Assembly: GCA_030841965.1 (NCBI GenBank)
Contig: JAUUSJ010000028.1
Span: 1-33,877 of the forward strand
Reading direction: 5' to 3'
DNA length: 33,877 nucleotides
DNA from: Blautia sp.
GTDB taxonomy: Bacteria > Bacillota > Clostridia > Lachnospirales > Lachnospiraceae
The position numbers and the translations under genes were made by a program. Position 1 is the first letter of the stretch; every line of letters starts with the position of its first letter. Shown in pieces: positions 33,436 to 33,877 of the stretch. Below the pieces are notes generated by a model, which did no database searches, was not told where the DNA came from, and worked only from the letters and a program-made list of their open reading frames with translations.

Positions 33436-33756
33436 ATGGAGAAATATCAAAAAACAGCCGCAGAGATGGCGGAAGATAAGAGAGAGAAAGTAGTAATTGA
33501 CTTGAGAAGAGAACAGGAGTATAAGATGGGGACATGTCCAGGAGCTTTGAATTTGTATTGGGAGGAAATGGAAGAAAAATTGCAGGATGCGGGACTGGAA
33601 TCTCTACAGTTGCCAAAGAATCGGCCGATTTATTTCTTATGCTATACAGGAAAGACGAGTGATGAGTATGCCAAATATTTTAATAATCATGGGTATGAGG
33701 CTTACAGCATTGTGGAAGGATATAGAGGATATCTGCGTTGGAGTTTTGCAAAATAG
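33436..33756 (+). CDS. single-domain rhodanese-like protein
   Basis: A 106-residue rhodanese fold. VVIDLRREQEYKMGTCPGALNL is the conserved first half, and C69 in FLCYTGKTSDEYA is the active-site cysteine of the persulfide loop; GYEAYSIVEGYRGYLRW closes the domain. Likely a sulfurtransferase or sulfur carrier step in the cytoplasm; the partner is not known. GAGGTGG lies before the ATG. It follows kptA on the same strand, but the 120-bp gap leaves cotranscription uncertain. Confidence 0.88.
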   Translation: MEKYQKTAAEMAEDKREKVVIDLRREQEYKMGTCPGALNLYWEEMEEKLQDAGLESLQLPKNRPIYFLCYTGKTSDEYAKYFNNHGYEAYSIVEGYRGYLRWSFAK

Positions 33757-33782
33757 TGGAGAAATGTTTGTTTGGGTAGGGG

Positions 33783-33877
33783 TAGACGCGAAGAGAGGAG
33801 TAGGAAGTAGGAGGTAGACGCGAAGAGAGTCCGTCGATATGTCCTCGAAAAACACGTTCGTTCCCACGGTTTTTCGA
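33783..33877 (+). repeat. hairpin repeat, copy 4 (cut by window end) with duplicated B-type end
   Basis: GTAGACGCGAAGAGAG occurs at 33783 and again at 33814, 31 bp apart, with GAGTAGGAAGTAGGAG between. From the second copy the sequence continues as the B side of the element: TCCGTCGATATGTCCTC, CACGTTCGTTCCCACGG and TTTTTCGA at the window edge. Its outer arm is the copy 1 type. It starts 27 bp after the rhodanese stop; the other half lies outside the window. Confidence 0.85.

Overview
The window looks like chromosomal DNA of a low-GC Firmicute, most likely a gut Lachnospiraceae (Roseburia/Agathobacter/Eubacterium type). The basis is the comM-dprA-topA-codY order, strong AGGAGG-type ribosome binding sites, AT-rich spacers, and Clostridia-style sugar loci (YesM/YesN two-component system, YesL, sugar ABC importer without its own ATPase, GPH symporter). 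No tRNA, rRNA or CRISPR array was seen. Genus is inference.

Layout. 1-166: four and a bit copies of a 38-bp tandem repeat. 269-5946: housekeeping block comM, dprA, topA, codY, with a candidate CodY box in front of codY. 6103-7911: a DUF262 (GmrSD-like) protein whose C-terminal HNH-like region seems to have lost its catalytic residues. 7934-8143: a large hairpin-forming repeat. 8220-10143: rpsB and tsf with a structured leader and a strong intercistronic hairpin. 10241-13637 (minus): YesN-like regulator and YesM-like kinase. 13942-22589 (plus, divergent): solute-binding lipoprotein, two permeases, a membrane-anchored protein, YesL, a GH2 beta-glucuronidase and a GH78 alpha-L-rhamnosidase, closed by a terminator. 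22895-25687: an ABC exporter pair whose first half has two internal deletions. 25714-26446: two more copies of the hairpin repeat and a T-rich tandem repeat. 27004-30914: a second GH2 enzyme and a GPH symporter. 31065-32321 (minus): an AraC regulator. 32653-33756: KptA RNA 2'-phosphotransferase and a single-domain rhodanese. 33783-33877: a fourth copy of the hairpin repeat, cut by the window edge.

How it fits together. The first sugar locus reads as import of a small oligosaccharide (binding protein plus two permeases, shared ATPase), then cytoplasmic cleavage by rhamnosidase and beta-glucuronidase; Rha-(1,4)-GlcA caps of plant arabinogalactan are one attractive substrate (inference). The second locus pairs a GH2 enzyme with a symporter, and its promoter carries a motif that recurs next to the AraC gene, which ties regulator to target.

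The most unusual signal is the dispersed ~210-bp hairpin element (7934-8143, 25714-25924, 26261-26373, 33814-end). Between the two full copies, substitutions on one side of the stems are matched on the other, including C-G to G-C, G-C to A-U and G.U to A-U changes, while the peptide it could encode is not conserved. That is what a selected RNA or single-stranded DNA structure would show. I do not recognise this family.
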